A stretch of DNA of 64,000 nt from Paenibacillus pabuli (GCF_039831995.1 NZ_JBDOIO010000003.1:3534001-3598000), one strand, 5' to 3'. Positions 16,994 to 26,965 are shown, counted from the stretch's first letter. The notes: generated from the letters alone by a model not told the origin. A program made the numbers and translations.

Positions 16994-17929
16994 ATGAACA
17001 AGACACGTCATCGGGCCTATGCCTATACCGCAGCCGTAATGTACGCGGCTATCATCGGTTTATCTTTTCTGTTTGTCAAAATGACCGTCCAAGTGGCGCA
17101 TCCTATAGATGTGCTTGCACACCGGTTTGCCCTATCCCTTCTCGTCGTCAGCATTCCGGTCGTCCTGGGATGGATCAAAATCCGGCTCACACTGGGGGAT
17201 CTGTGGCGGATCATACCGCTTGGCCTGCTCTCTCCGGTTTTGTTTTTTGCCTTTCAGGCATTTGGACTTGTATCATCCAATTCATCTGAAGCTGGAATCA
17301 TCCAGGCCATGGCCCCTGTCTTCACCCTTATTCTTGCTTCGATATTCTTGAAAGAACGGACCTCTGTGCTGCAAAAGCTGTTTCTGCTTCTATCTGTTGC
17401 CGGAGTGGTCTTCATCTTCGTGATGAAAGGCAGCGGAATGACTTCAGGCAATTTCAAGGGAGTTGCCCTGCTGCTGCTCTCCACCGTTTGTTTTGCAGGG
17501 TATGGCGTGCTTGCCAGACCGCTCACCCAGAAGTACAAACCGATGGAATTAACCTGGGTTACCCTAATGGTTGGCTGTATTGTTTTTAACTCCTCTGCAG
17601 TCATCCGTCATTTATCCAATGGTACGATTAGCGATTATGTAACACCTCTTGGGGATGCATCTTACCTTGGAGCACTGGCCTATCTGGCCATCCTCTCCAC
17701 CATGATTTCGACTCTGCTATCCAGTTACGCGTTAACCCATCTGGAAGCTTCCAAGATGAGCGTATTCAGCAACTTGTCCACCTTGATTTCCATTGCAGGC
17801 GGCGCCTGGATTTTGCATGAACCGGTCAGTGGATACCATTTTGTCGGTGCAATCCTGATTATTGCCGGGGTGCTTGGAACCAATATGAGTGGCAGAAAAC
17901 ACAGGCTGGTCAGTGAAGTCAAAGCATGA
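16994..17929 (+). CDS. EamA/DMT-family transporter
   Basis: A 311-residue protein with ten predicted membrane helices in two EamA repeats (about 10-140 and 155-295). The duplicated motif ends are ASIFLKERTSVLQKLFLLLSVAGVVFIF in repeat 1 and AGGAWILHEPVSGYHFVGAILIIAGVL in repeat 2. DMT proteins export amino acids, nucleotides or other metabolites. Divergence from a MocR regulator suggests the substrate relates to an amino acid or vitamin B6 metabolite; that is inference. GGAGG precedes the ATG by 8 nt. Confidence 0.9.
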   Translation: MNKTRHRAYAYTAAVMYAAIIGLSFLFVKMTVQVAHPIDVLAHRFALSLLVVSIPVVLGWIKIRLTLGDLWRIIPLGLLSPVLFFAFQAFGLVSSNSSEAGIIQAMAPVFTLILASIFLKERTSVLQKLFLLLSVAGVVFIFVMKGSGMTSGNFKGVALLLLSTVCFAGYGVLARPLTQKYKPMELTWVTLMVGCIVFNSSAVIRHLSNGTISDYVTPLGDASYLGALAYLAILSTMISTLLSSYALTHLEASKMSVFSNLSTLISIAGGAWILHEPVSGYHFVGAILIIAGVLGTNMSGRKHRLVSEVKA

Positions 17930-17967
17930 TACAATGTTAAAAATTGTAAATGGACGTTATCAACGAT

Positions 17968-18328
17968 GATGAAGAGAAGTACATACGATATGGTGCTCCA
18001 GAGAGCCGGCGGATGGTGGAAGCCGGTGCACTGGTCGTATGGAAATGGGCTTCGGAGTTCCGAGCTGAACACGGTCTGTATCCTGCACTCGGGGTTCGGA
18101 GCTGTAAGTAGGCAAGGTGGCATGTTCAGCCGTTACCCATGGACAGGATATCGATCAACGACATCGGCCGACTCTCCTTGGTTTTCTCACCGAGTACCCG
18201 CAGCCTTGATCCGTATCCCTCAAAGCGGGCCGCAACCAGCGGCCAATTAAGGTGGCACCGCGAAGCAAAAGCTTCGTCCTTCTATTCTGTTCCCTCACGT
18301 GGAGCAGGATGAAGGACGAGGCTTTTTT
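17968..18328 (+). ncRNA. T-box riboswitch, tRNA-Trp specific, with terminator
   Basis: The leader has the T-box landmarks in order: GAAGAGAAGTA (stem I, 17971 onwards), the AG-bulge/distal-loop consensus near 18000-18027, a likely specifier UGG (18046-18048; an alternative UGG is at 18040), and the T-box sequence at 18249-18266. In the antiterminator bulge UGGC (18253-18256) complements the GCCA end expected of tRNA-Trp. The terminator pairs 18269-18282 with 18311-18324 and ends in a T-run to 18328. Uncharged tRNA-Trp would stabilise the antiterminator and let transcription reach trpS. Confidence 0.93.
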
Positions 18329-18373
18329 ATTTGAATACCTAACACTGTAACAGGCTGAAAGGGGGTGATGGTC

Positions 18374-18400
18374 GTGGAAGATGGCTGGTGGCGTCAGCAG
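18374..18400 (+). other. Possible start of a Trp-Trp leader ORF ahead of trpS
   Basis: AAAGGGGG (18358-18365) is followed 8 nt later by GTG 18374, opening a frame that reads V-E-D-G-W-W-R-Q-Q with tandem UGG codons at 18386-18391. The frame stays open through the trpS Shine-Dalgarno and into trpS in another register, stopping at 18670. Only the first codons are marked here. It could be a fortuitous frame; no other evidence of translation is visible. Confidence 0.3.
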
Positions 18401-18443
18401 ATTAGAATGCTCGAACCATTACAATATCAAAGGAGAATGAACC

Positions 18444-19439
18444 ATGAATATGAACAAGGATGTTATTTTAACTGGAGACCGAACAACAGGACAGCTTCAT
18501 CTCGGCCATTACGTGGGCAGCCTGCGCAGCCGGGTGCAATTGCAGAAAGAATACAAAACATATATTTTACTGGCGGATGTGCAGGCGTTGACCACTCACT
18601 ACGATCAGCCAGGGTTGATTGCAGACAGTGTTTATCAAGTGACTCTCGATTATCTCGCTGTAGGTATTGATCCGAACCAAGCTACGCTGTTCATCCAATC
18701 CATGATTCCGGAGATCGCGGAATTAACGGTGATCTTCTCCATGTTTGTCACCGTGAACACGCTTCGGCATAACCCAACCATCAAGACGGAGGCGCGTGAC
18801 CGCGGATATACGGATCTATACTACGGCTTCTTGGGCTATCCGGTCAGTCAGGCTGCAGATATCGCATTCTGCAAAGCGACGCTCGTTCCAGCAGGCGAAG
18901 ACCAGATTCCGCATATCGAGACTGCACGCAAACTGGTCCGGAGATTCAATGAGCTATACGCTCCGGTTCTGCCTGAACCTCGCATTTTGACTGGAGAGAG
19001 GCTCGGCGGACTCGATGGTATCGGCAAAATGAGCAAAAGCATGGGCAACACCATCTCATTAAATGCGAGTCATGATGACATACATGCCAAACTGACCAAG
19101 GCCAAGACCGATCCTGCACGCATCCATCGTACCGACCCAGGCCACCCCGACATCTGTCCGGTATTTGCATATCATCAGTTATTCCGGAAGGAGCACGCCG
19201 AAGAGATTCATGCCAGCTGCAGCCAAGGTTCCATCGGATGCAGAGATTGCAAGCGTCTTGCTGGCACTGCGATTAACGATTTGCTTGCGCCCTTCCGTGA
19301 ACGGCGAAATGATTATGAGCAGCGGGAAAACGAGGTGAAAGAAATTCTCGTTGAGGGAACCCGTCAGGCACGTAAAGTCGCGCGGGAAACGATGCTGGAA
19401 GTACGAGAAGCGATGGGGATTCGTTATTTTGACCTTTAA
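18444..19439 (+). CDS. trpS: Tryptophan--tRNA ligase
   Basis: A 331-residue class Ic synthetase that charges tRNA-Trp. The HIGH-type motif is HLGHYVG in TGDRTTGQLHLGHYVGSL, and the KMSKS loop is GKMSKSMGN (about 193-201). The TGDR start and the insertion CSQGSIGCRDCK (about 255-266), with three Cys, mark the clade found in streptococci and some bacilli, different from the classic B. subtilis-type TrpRS; that clade often coexists with another trpS. AAAGGAGA lies 7 nt before the ATG. Expression is under the T-box leader just upstream. Confidence 0.95.
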   Translation: MNMNKDVILTGDRTTGQLHLGHYVGSLRSRVQLQKEYKTYILLADVQALTTHYDQPGLIADSVYQVTLDYLAVGIDPNQATLFIQSMIPEIAELTVIFSMFVTVNTLRHNPTIKTEARDRGYTDLYYGFLGYPVSQAADIAFCKATLVPAGEDQIPHIETARKLVRRFNELYAPVLPEPRILTGERLGGLDGIGKMSKSMGNTISLNASHDDIHAKLTKAKTDPARIHRTDPGHPDICPVFAYHQLFRKEHAEEIHASCSQGSIGCRDCKRLAGTAINDLLAPFRERRNDYEQRENEVKEILVEGTRQARKVARETMLEVREAMGIRYFDL

Positions 19440-19566
19440 AGTTTAAGGAAAAAGCCAGAATGAGAGGAAGGGATACTTCAACATAACACTCGCTTGCCTG
19501 TATGAAGCACACAAATCACGTTAACACTGCTGAGGATAGTCTATCGCGAAAAGGGGACCCCTCAGC

Positions 19567-20673
19567 ATGAAACCTAGACAACCTTCTTTTTTGCAAGCCA
19601 TGATGTTAATTATGTTATCTGTTGGCCTAATCAGCCACGTCCTGATCATTCCTGCCTTATTAAGTGCGGTTAAAAGGGACTCCTGGATTTCTGTCCTGTT
19701 ATCGGCAGGACCCTATCTGGTGTTTGCGCTCATGCTTGCCTACGTCTCTCGTTTTCTTCAGCATCAAACCTTACATGAATGGCTGACTTCCCATCTGGGA
19801 AAACCCCTGGGCTTGCTCTTCCGGATCGGAAACAGCCTCTTTTTCTTGTCCGTCATCTATTTCACCCTGCACGATACCACCACCTGGGCTAAAACCAGTT
19901 ATCTGACGGAGACACCCATATTGGCAACAAGCATTGCTCTTATGTCGCTCTGTGCCTATGCGGCCTATAAAGGCATTCGTTCGCTCGCATTTACAGCAGG
20001 ACTCGTTCTGCCTCTCGTTGTGCTGCTTGGCTTCTATGTCGCAATCGTAAATACTCAATACAAGGATTACAGCCGTCTGCTCCCCGTTCTTGAACATGGC
20101 TGGCGTCCCGTTCTTCACGGTATGGTGTACAGCCTCGCAGGCATGTTTGAGCTGCTGTTCATTTGGTATATACAGCCCCATCTGTCGAAGCGGATACGTG
20201 TATGGCAGTACGTTATGCTTGCTTTTATTATTCTTGGATTGACACTTGGCCCACTTGTGGGGGCTATCGTAGAATTTAATCCTTTTGAGGCTGCCAAAAT
20301 GCGTTATCCTGCTTTTGAGGAATGGAGAATTGCCTCCTTGGGCAAATACATTGCACAGACCGATTTCTTCTCCATCTATCAGTGGCTCGCCGGCTCATTT
20401 ACCCGAATAAGTCTTGCCATGTATATTGTGGTAGAAATTTGGAATATTAAGAGCACCTCCAGAAGGATCATCACGTTTATTTCAATCGCCGTTTTCTTCA
20501 TCCTCTCCATGGTGTACCGTCTGGACGATATGACATTCGAAAAGCTGCTTGTCCAATATGTATTCCCGTTTAATCTCATCTATCTAAGTGGATTAGCCAT
20601 TATTGTAACTACCGTTGCATTCATCAGTTCACGCCATCAGAGGAGGAAACATCATGGAGCACCCAACGATTGA
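19567..20673 (+). CDS. Spore germination permease, GerAB/YndE family (operon 2 B subunit)
   Basis: A 368-residue polytopic protein with about ten hydrophobic segments. It matches GerB in size and layout (FLQAMMLIMLSVGLISHVLIIPALLSAVKRDSWISVL at the start; DFFSIYQWLAGSFTRISLAMYIVVEIWNI late in the protein) but is distant from the two B subunits of operon 1. A GGGG-rich ribosome binding site precedes the ATG. Its end overlaps the start of the A gene by 20 nt. I found no clear sigma-G promoter upstream; CATAACA at 19482 is a weak -10 candidate. Confidence 0.9.
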   Translation: MKPRQPSFLQAMMLIMLSVGLISHVLIIPALLSAVKRDSWISVLLSAGPYLVFALMLAYVSRFLQHQTLHEWLTSHLGKPLGLLFRIGNSLFFLSVIYFTLHDTTTWAKTSYLTETPILATSIALMSLCAYAAYKGIRSLAFTAGLVLPLVVLLGFYVAIVNTQYKDYSRLLPVLEHGWRPVLHGMVYSLAGMFELLFIWYIQPHLSKRIRVWQYVMLAFIILGLTLGPLVGAIVEFNPFEAAKMRYPAFEEWRIASLGKYIAQTDFFSIYQWLAGSFTRISLAMYIVVEIWNIKSTSRRIITFISIAVFFILSMVYRLDDMTFEKLLVQYVFPFNLIYLSGLAIIVTTVAFISSRHQRRKHHGAPND

Positions 20674-22123
20674 CATCACGTCCCATGAAACACTGCTTGC
20701 CTCTTTGAAAGAACAATTTAATCCCTGTGCGGATGTCGTTATTCAGACTTTTCCTGCCAAAGATGAAACGGATATGTCGGTCATTATGCTCTATTGCGAC
20801 GGCTTAGTCGATGGCAAACAACTCAATCAGTTTATTATCCCCCGGCTGGAGGATCATACCCTGCTCGAGGAGAATTTCCACCCCAAAGAATTGGGCTTAA
20901 CATTAAATCCGGTGAAAGACCTTACAGATACGGAAAATTTAAATCTGTTGATTTTCAGTGGACAATTGCTGCTCATTTTCGGAAATGGAAATCAGTCCTG
21001 CAGTTTGGATATTGCAAGCATTCCAGGCAGAAACCCTGAGGAATCAGCTATCGAGTCCTCCGTAAAAGGACCCCGAGATGGATTCACCGAGGAGCTGAGC
21101 GTTAATATCGCACTCATCCGCAAACGGATGAAAACCTCTTCGATGTGCTTTGAAAAATACGTAAAAGGTGGTCGTACGCAGACTGCCATTGGCCTGTTGT
21201 ATGTTAAAGACATCATTAATCCGGAGATTCTAAAAGAAGCTCGCCAGAACCTTGACAAGATTGAAATTGATGGCATTCTCGGCACTTCTGTTATGGAACG
21301 TTCGATTATGGGAGGCATCCGTAGTATCTTCCCTCTCACGGATAATACAGAACGACCCGATTATGTCGTGAGTTCACTCTTAAATGGGCGTTTTGCTGTT
21401 CTAATCGAGGGCTCACCCGTAGCCATCATTGCACCAACTACGCTCTTCAATCAGTTAAAGTCACCGGAAGATGAGAGTACGCCTTTTTTTATTGTGACGT
21501 TTGAACGGATTTTGAGGATTTCAGGTTTGCTTATTGCCTGTTTTTTTCCGGCCTTCTATATCGGTCTGACCAGTTTTAATGTAGAGCAAATCCCTCTACC
21601 TCTTCTTGCAACGATTGCCGGAACACGTATGGGCTTACCCTTACCAGTGACACTAGAGGCATTTCTGATGATCTTCATGTTTGAATTATTCAATGAAGCA
21701 GGCCGCAGGCTTCCACGTGCATTGGGCCAGACCGTCAGTGTCGTTGGTGGGCTCATCATCGGTGATGCTGCTATTCGTGCCGGAATTACTTCCCCCACCA
21801 TCATTGTGTCCGTGGCCATCTCGGTCATTTCCAGCTACATTTTGGTGAATACGGTACTGAGTGGGGCCACAGCCCAAGTTCGAATCGGGATGCTTGTCCT
21901 GTCTTCCCTCCTTGGATTGTTCGGTTTCATGCTTGGGCTATTTGCCGTGCTGGTACATCTCGTTTCCTTGGAGTGTTATGGCGTGTCCTATTTGTCCCCC
22001 GTCTCTCCCTATATTCCCGGTGACTTTACCCAGGCCATATCCATGCAGCCATCCATGAAAAGAACCAAGCGCCCGGCCGCACTCCATACTCAGGATTCCA
22101 CGCGTCGGAGGAAACGGCCTTGA
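20654..22123 (+). CDS. Spore germination protein, GerA family (operon 2 A subunit)
   Basis: A 489-residue A subunit. The soluble domain has KGPRDGFTEELSVNIALIRKRM and ERPDYVVSSLLNGRFAVLIEGSPVAII; the membrane part has FPAFYIGLTSFNVEQIPLPLLATIAGTR, EAFLMIFMFELFNEAGRRLP and LGQTVSVVGGLIIGDAAIRAGITSP, all GerA hallmarks. ATG 20654 is chosen because AGGAGG (20641-20646) precedes it by 7 nt; the longer frame from 20615 lies within the upstream gene. It overlaps both neighbours, so B, A and C are translationally coupled. Confidence 0.95.
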   Translation: MEHPTIDITSHETLLASLKEQFNPCADVVIQTFPAKDETDMSVIMLYCDGLVDGKQLNQFIIPRLEDHTLLEENFHPKELGLTLNPVKDLTDTENLNLLIFSGQLLLIFGNGNQSCSLDIASIPGRNPEESAIESSVKGPRDGFTEELSVNIALIRKRMKTSSMCFEKYVKGGRTQTAIGLLYVKDIINPEILKEARQNLDKIEIDGILGTSVMERSIMGGIRSIFPLTDNTERPDYVVSSLLNGRFAVLIEGSPVAIIAPTTLFNQLKSPEDESTPFFIVTFERILRISGLLIACFFPAFYIGLTSFNVEQIPLPLLATIAGTRMGLPLPVTLEAFLMIFMFELFNEAGRRLPRALGQTVSVVGGLIIGDAAIRAGITSPTIIVSVAISVISSYILVNTVLSGATAQVRIGMLVLSSLLGLFGFMLGLFAVLVHLVSLECYGVSYLSPVSPYIPGDFTQAISMQPSMKRTKRPAALHTQDSTRRRKRP

Positions 22124-23277
22124 ACAGATGGCTTTCCATGGGCCTTTTGCTTATGAGTTGTCTGATCATACTGACGGGGTGCTGGGATTCCAAAGAGGTT
22201 CAGAGCATTAACTTTATTACGGGTATAGGGATCGATTATGAGGATGACAAGTATATCGCTTATGCCCAACTGATCGATTTTTCCAGTATTGCCAAGCAAG
22301 AGGGGCCAACTTCACGGCAAGCAAGCGATATTTGGATTGGGCGAGGCGAAGGCACAACACTTAGCATGGCGATTAACGACCTCTATCAGACTTCACAGCA
22401 GCAAACCCTATGGACCCATGTTAAAGCTATTGTTTTATCGAAAAAAGCCCTTAACGATCGGCTCGAGGATATTTTCAATACGCTGCTGCATTCCGGTGAG
22501 CTGAGATATACACCTTGGATTTACGGTACGGAACAAAGCATACCCGATGTTCTTGCTCCCTCTGCCTTGTTAAATCAATCTACGCAAACCATTGAGCTAT
22601 TCGAACCGATCAAACTATACAAGCAGTTCTCTGCCTTTGAACCCATCCGCCTTCATCAACTTCTTGACGGGTTTCGTGAGCCTGCTTCGGTCATCCTATT
22701 GCCATCAATCACTAACAAAAATCAAACCTGGTTCAATGGGGATGAGAATCCCCCTTTAGTTAAAACCGATGGATTTTTCGTCATTTCAAACGGCAAAAAC
22801 CAAGGCAAGGTGTCAGGTGAAGACGCAGATGGTACTCGATTCGTAAATTACGATCATGTCTACCAGTATCCGTTGTACGTATACAAGAGTGGGGGGAAAT
22901 TGCCTGATCTGACTCTGAGGCTCCATGACCCGCATACCAAAATTTCAGCAAGGACGGAAGGCAGCGGGGTCACCTTCGACCTGTCTACTTCGGTAAAAGG
23001 CATCATCGTTGAAGAACACGTCTCTCACCAGTCTCCCCAAACGATGGAGGAAGCAGCCGAGAAACAGATCGAGTCTGCCATCCGTACTACGTTTGAAAAA
23101 AACAAATCACGCCAGATCGATTCCTATGGTTTTGTGGAACATCTATATCGTCATGACCTCGCATTGTGGAAAAAGGAGGTTCAGCACCGAGCGGATCCGA
23201 TTAAACGATTCAAACTTGGAAAAGTGAACGTTCATGTAAAAATCCTCAATGCCAGCACATACAAATACACGGAGTAA
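22120..23277 (+). CDS. Spore germination lipoprotein, Ger(x)C family (operon 2 C subunit)
   Basis: A 385-residue lipoprotein: lipobox LTGC with Cys near residue 23, then WDSKEVQSINFITGIGIDYE, the GerC signature. The rest follows the GerC pattern with a C-terminal helix-rich domain ending KVNVHVKILNASTYK. It starts at TTG 22120, whose bases overlap the A-gene stop (TTGA), with CGGAGG 9 nt upstream. It is the last gene of the B-A-C operon and is followed by a hairpin terminator. Confidence 0.94.
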   Translation: MNRWLSMGLLLMSCLIILTGCWDSKEVQSINFITGIGIDYEDDKYIAYAQLIDFSSIAKQEGPTSRQASDIWIGRGEGTTLSMAINDLYQTSQQQTLWTHVKAIVLSKKALNDRLEDIFNTLLHSGELRYTPWIYGTEQSIPDVLAPSALLNQSTQTIELFEPIKLYKQFSAFEPIRLHQLLDGFREPASVILLPSITNKNQTWFNGDENPPLVKTDGFFVISNGKNQGKVSGEDADGTRFVNYDHVYQYPLYVYKSGGKLPDLTLRLHDPHTKISARTEGSGVTFDLSTSVKGIIVEEHVSHQSPQTMEEAAEKQIESAIRTTFEKNKSRQIDSYGFVEHLYRHDLALWKKEVQHRADPIKRFKLGKVNVHVKILNASTYKYTE

Positions 23278-23288
23278 TGCACATAAAA

Positions 23289-23330
23289 ACGACCAGCCAC
23301 CTGCAGTAGATGCAAGGTTGCTGGTCGTCT
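23289..23330. terminator. Terminator between ger operon 2 and the ASRT-family gene
   Basis: ACGACCAGC (23289-23297) pairs with GCTGGTCGT (23320-23328). On the minus strand an A/T-rich TTTTATGTGC follows, so it could serve the convergent operon as well. Confidence 0.65.
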
Positions 23331-23342
23331 TGGCATTAAGGT

Positions 23343-23759
23343 TTAAGTCAGTGGAAAAGCCATGACACTCATGAGTGCCAGCTCAGGCTGCGTGGTATCC
23401 AAACGACTGTACTGGATAATGACAGGGACATTACTGGAAACCGTGATGGCATACGGCACACCTGAAGGGATGAACTGATCTCCGGAATGAAGTGATGCCG
23501 TCCGGATATGTCTGGTCCTTCTTCCCGGTACGCTCGCTTCAATGTTCTCGATCGGCTCCCTGTCTTCAAAGAAGATCGTTATATCAAGTTCAGCATCGTC
23601 CTGACCGGTATTCAGAACACAGATGCTCTCATGACTCTCCAGGGCGCCCCGACTATCTGGTGGTATGTAACCGTCTGGAATAACCCAGTAGGTGTGACCT
23701 GTAGCCACTGCTGTCTCACTCTTTGCCAAACGGTCTGTTTCAGTATGCTCTCTTGCCAT
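23343..23759 (-). CDS. Anabaena sensory rhodopsin transducer (ASRT) family protein
   Basis: A 138-residue soluble protein. Residues about 20-138 match the ASRT family pattern: TYWVIPDGYIPP, ESHESICVLNTG, ITIFFEDREPI, VPGRRTRHIRTASL and PVIIQYSRLDTTQPELALMS. In Anabaena the homologue is the soluble partner of a sensory rhodopsin; comparative work has described the wider family as small-molecule (probably carbohydrate) binding beta-sandwich domains. Here no rhodopsin gene is nearby. The gene lies 171 nt after an acetylesterase gene at the end of a sugar-uptake cluster, which supports a saccharide-related role (inference). AGGAGG lies before the ATG. Confidence 0.85.
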   Translation of the reverse strand: MAREHTETDRLAKSETAVATGHTYWVIPDGYIPPDSRGALESHESICVLNTGQDDAELDITIFFEDREPIENIEASVPGRRTRHIRTASLHSGDQFIPSGVPYAITVSSNVPVIIQYSRLDTTQPELALMSVMAFPLT

Positions 23760-23930
23760 TAGGTGATCCTCCTCTATGAATGATGTTTAACTGCCCAGAG
23801 GGCTGCGCCTAACACTTTAACAGATGCGTCTTGCTTCAAACGCTGAACGTCCCGGCTTCCTTCCATCTTCTCTTCTAGCAAGGGAGATCCCTGTTCGGAA
23901 CGCGGGTTCTTCTCTTCAGCGCCTCCTCAA

Positions 23931-25157
23931 CTACCTTAAATACATTTGCAGCGGCTGCAGCCTGAGCTCACGGATAGCTTCCGCTACCTGCGCGGCAAGA
24001 CGCCGTCCGCCGCGTTCCTGAAAGTGCGTGTTATCCTCCACGCCTGCCGGGAAGTTCAGATATTCACCCGGAAGCACCCACATAAAATCTTCCTTGGTGC
24101 CTTCGATCCCCGCCTGCTCGAACAGAATACGGCTACGTTCAGCAAGATCGATCAGCGGAACATCTTCCTCTTGTGCCAGCTCCCGCACGGCAATAATGTA
24201 ATCACCATGCGTGTCGTTCAGCGTGCCGTCGTCCGCAAAAAAGCGCCGATGCACGGGTGTCACCAGCACCGGACGAGCTCCGGCTTCGCGGGCTGCATCG
24301 ATATACTTTTTCAAATATTCCTTATAGGTTGTGAATGGTTCCGTTCCCCGCTCCGGGTCCGGTTTCTCATCATTATGTCCGAATTGAATGAACAAGAAGT
24401 CATCGGGCTTGATATGCTTCATGATCGCATCCAATCGGCCTTCATTGATGAAGCTGCGCGAGCTCCGTCCTGACTGGGCGTGATTATCAACGGCAACATC
24501 ATGCTTGAATTGAGCCGGCAGCAGCTGTCCCCAGCCACAGTATGGATATCCACTCTCCGGCTGATCCGTTACCGTGGAATCTCCCGCAAGAAATACGGTC
24601 ATCGTCTGATTGGCGAGCGTAATCTCCAAGGCGTTGATCCGTGGAGCTGGACCGGAGAAAGACAGACGAAGCCTTCCGCCTCTTACCACAACCGAGAATC
24701 TGACCTCGGCGCATTGTCCCGGTAGCGTACGGATCGTTGGCAGCACCAATCTGCCTTCACCAGCCTTGACTCTAGTGACCGTCTCAGCCAGTTCATCTCC
24801 AGCAATGAGCAGTACCTGATAAGTGCCGTCCGGCACATCAACGATAAACGATGCCTTGAGTGGAATACAGAAGCTTGAACGCAATCGGGCAGACACATTG
24901 GCCTGCCCCAAATACTCCTGATTTTGCTGTACGATGTCCAGATCTTCTATTTCACCAAATCGCTGTTTCTCATAAACAAGGGAATCCGGCTCAAATCCGT
25001 AACCGATCGTATCCCCGTAGATGCTATTGGCTGACACTTTTCGGTACCCTTCAACCCCCGTACCCGGACCGAAGTCGAATTTCCAGTGCGTAACGATCTC
25101 TTCATAGCGGGCCGCTGCCTCGGGGGCAGCGACTTGACTACCCAGAGCTTTATCCAA
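23931..25157 (-). CDS. SGNH/GDSL hydrolase, rhamnogalacturonan acetylesterase-like, with N-terminal carbohydrate-binding-like domain
   Basis: A 408-residue enzyme. The C-terminal two thirds is an SGNH esterase: block I FLAGDSTVTD (Ser nucleophile), block II NHAQSGRSSRSF (Gly), block III IQFGHNDEKP (Asn), and the Asp/His block VEDNTHFQERGG. This set is typical of rhamnogalacturonan acetylesterases (CE12, YxiM/RhgT type). Residues about 20-185 resemble a galactose-binding-like beta domain (FDFGPGT, DGTYQVLLIAGD, ALEITL). No signal peptide is visible, so it probably acts on imported oligosaccharides. TTG 25157 is chosen because GGAGG lies 9 nt upstream; the TTG at 25166 touches the box. Confidence 0.88.
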   Translation of the reverse strand: MDKALGSQVAAPEAAARYEEIVTHWKFDFGPGTGVEGYRKVSANSIYGDTIGYGFEPDSLVYEKQRFGEIEDLDIVQQNQEYLGQANVSARLRSSFCIPLKASFIVDVPDGTYQVLLIAGDELAETVTRVKAGEGRLVLPTIRTLPGQCAEVRFSVVVRGGRLRLSFSGPAPRINALEITLANQTMTVFLAGDSTVTDQPESGYPYCGWGQLLPAQFKHDVAVDNHAQSGRSSRSFINEGRLDAIMKHIKPDDFLFIQFGHNDEKPDPERGTEPFTTYKEYLKKYIDAAREAGARPVLVTPVHRRFFADDGTLNDTHGDYIIAVRELAQEEDVPLIDLAERSRILFEQAGIEGTKEDFMWVLPGEYLNFPAGVEDNTHFQERGGRRLAAQVAEAIRELRLQPLQMYLR

Positions 25158-25220
25158 TAGGAACAACCTCCTGTTCGGTTTTTCGGAAGAATAGATAATC
25201 CAGTCAAAGTGATTAAGGTT

Positions 25221-26060
25221 TTATCCTTTCAGTCCGCTGGTGCTCATACCCTGTACAATCTGTTTCTGGAAAATGAAAAATACGGCCACGACCGGAACGA
25301 GACTGACAATGGACATGGCGAACATCGCTCCCCAGTTGGAGGCAGACTCGCTATCCAGGAACATTTTGAGCGCCATCGATACCGTATATTTATCTGGTGA
25401 GTTCAGATATAGTACCGGTCCCAGCAGGTCCTCCCATCTCCAGTAGAAGGAGAAGATTGCGGCAGTCGCCAGCGAGGACTTAATCAGCGGCATGATAATC
25501 TGAATGTACAATCTGAATTTGTTACATCCATCAATGGTCGCCGCTTCATCCAGCTCTTTCGGAATCGTACGAATGAACTGCACCATCAGGAAGATGAAGA
25601 ATGGCATTCCGAAGAATGTAGGTACAACAATAGGGAGAATCGTATTCAACCAGCCCAGCTTCGTAAAGATAATGTATTGTGGAACCAATACGACGTCATG
25701 CGGCAGCATCAGAGTCAGCATCATCAGGGAGAACCAGAAGCTGCGGCCTCTGAAGTTAAGTCTGGCAAAACCGAAGGCAATAAGCGACGAGGATAACACA
25801 GCACCAATGGTGGAGATGACTACGATCACGAGTGAATTGGTGATGTAATCCATAAACGGTCTTCCACCCGCGCCTTTCCACCCATCCACATAGTTGCTCC
25901 AGATCCATTCCGTAGGGAAAAGGGACTCCGCAGTAACGAAGATGGTGCGGCTCTCCTTGAATGAACTGAACAACATCCAAAGCACCGGATAAAGCATCAG
26001 GAGGGCTAGCGCTGCAACGAACAGATGATAAATCGGCCACTTTACATTTTTCCAAACCAT
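25221..26060 (-). CDS. Carbohydrate ABC transporter permease (MalG/AraQ type)
   Basis: A 279-residue permease with six membrane segments. The EAA loop reads [37 protein letters not shown] (about 185-220), the contact site for the ATPase. Such CUT1 permeases pair with a MalF-type partner, here the gene two nt upstream. No ATPase gene lies in the cluster, so the importer probably uses a shared MsmX-type ATPase encoded elsewhere, as is common in Bacillales. Confidence 0.93.
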   Translation of the reverse strand: MVWKNVKWPIYHLFVAALALLMLYPVLWMLFSSFKESRTIFVTAESLFPTEWIWSNYVDGWKGAGGRPFMDYITNSLVIVVISTIGAVLSSSLIAFGFARLNFRGRSFWFSLMMLTLMLPHDVVLVPQYIIFTKLGWLNTILPIVVPTFFGMPFFIFLMVQFIRTIPKELDEAATIDGCNKFRLYIQIIMPLIKSSLATAAIFSFYWRWEDLLGPVLYLNSPDKYTVSMALKMFLDSESASNWGAMFAMSIVSLVPVVAVFFIFQKQIVQGMSTSGLKG

Positions 26061-26062
26061 CG

Positions 26063-26965
26063 TTACTTCCCTCCTTCAGATTCATAGAACACCCAGAACT
26101 TGGATGTCAGGAACACGGCTACTGTGAGTATGCCGATCATGATAAGCATGATCCAGGCCATTGCCGAAGCATAACCCATATTGTTAAACATAAAGGCCTG
26201 ACGGAACAGGTACAGCGAGTAGAGCATCGTACCATCCATTGGACCACCCTCTCCTTTGGAGATGATGTACGCAGGTACGAAGGTCATGAATGCGCCGATC
26301 GTTTGCATGATCAGATTGAACAGGATGATTGGGCTAAGCAAAGGCAATGTAATGCTAAAAAACTTGCGTACCGGGTTTGCACCATCCACGCCTGCTGCCT
26401 CGTACATCTCGGGGGAGATATTTTTAAGACCTGCGAGGAAGATCAACATGGAGGAACCGAACTGCCAAACCGACAGCGAGATTAGCATAACTAGAGATGC
26501 ATCCGGATCACCGAACCAACTGATAGGCCCGATTCCGATCGCCGTCAAAGCACTGTTGATAACTCCTTCATTACTGAAAAGGTTACGCCACATGATCGAC
26601 ACAGCCACGCTACCACCGATAATGGATGGCAGATAGTACAAGGTACGATATGTTCCGACCATACGGGAACCGGTATTCAGGATCATGGCGACGAAGAGTG
26701 CAAAGACCAGTCTAAGCGGTACACCAATGAATACATACAGGAACGTTACCTTAACTGAGTTCCAATACTTCGGATCCTCAAAAAACATTTTGGTGTAGTT
26801 GTCCATCCCAATCCATCGCGGGGAAGTGAACAGGTTATAACTCGTAAACGACATATATAGGGAGACAAACATCGGGATCAACGTAAAGCCCAAAAAGCCG
26901 ATAATAAAAGGACTAATAAATGCATACCCGGTCAGGTTTCTGCGCAACGACGAATACTGCCTCAA
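26063..26965 (-). CDS. Carbohydrate ABC transporter permease (MalF/UgpA type)
   Basis: A 300-residue permease with six membrane segments: start [31 protein letters not shown], and EAA loop [29 protein letters not shown] (about 196-224). Together with the MalG-type partner it forms the channel of a CUT1 importer. Translation probably starts at TTG 26965, with AAAGGAGG 9 nt upstream. The 139-nt gap before it carries a hairpin that would allow stronger expression of the binding protein. Confidence 0.93.
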   Translation of the reverse strand: MRQYSSLRRNLTGYAFISPFIIGFLGFTLIPMFVSLYMSFTSYNLFTSPRWIGMDNYTKMFFEDPKYWNSVKVTFLYVFIGVPLRLVFALFVAMILNTGSRMVGTYRTLYYLPSIIGGSVAVSIMWRNLFSNEGVINSALTAIGIGPISWFGDPDASLVMLISLSVWQFGSSMLIFLAGLKNISPEMYEAAGVDGANPVRKFFSITLPLLSPIILFNLIMQTIGAFMTFVPAYIISKGEGGPMDGTMLYSLYLFRQAFMFNNMGYASAMAWIMLIMIGILTVAVFLTSKFWVFYESEGGK

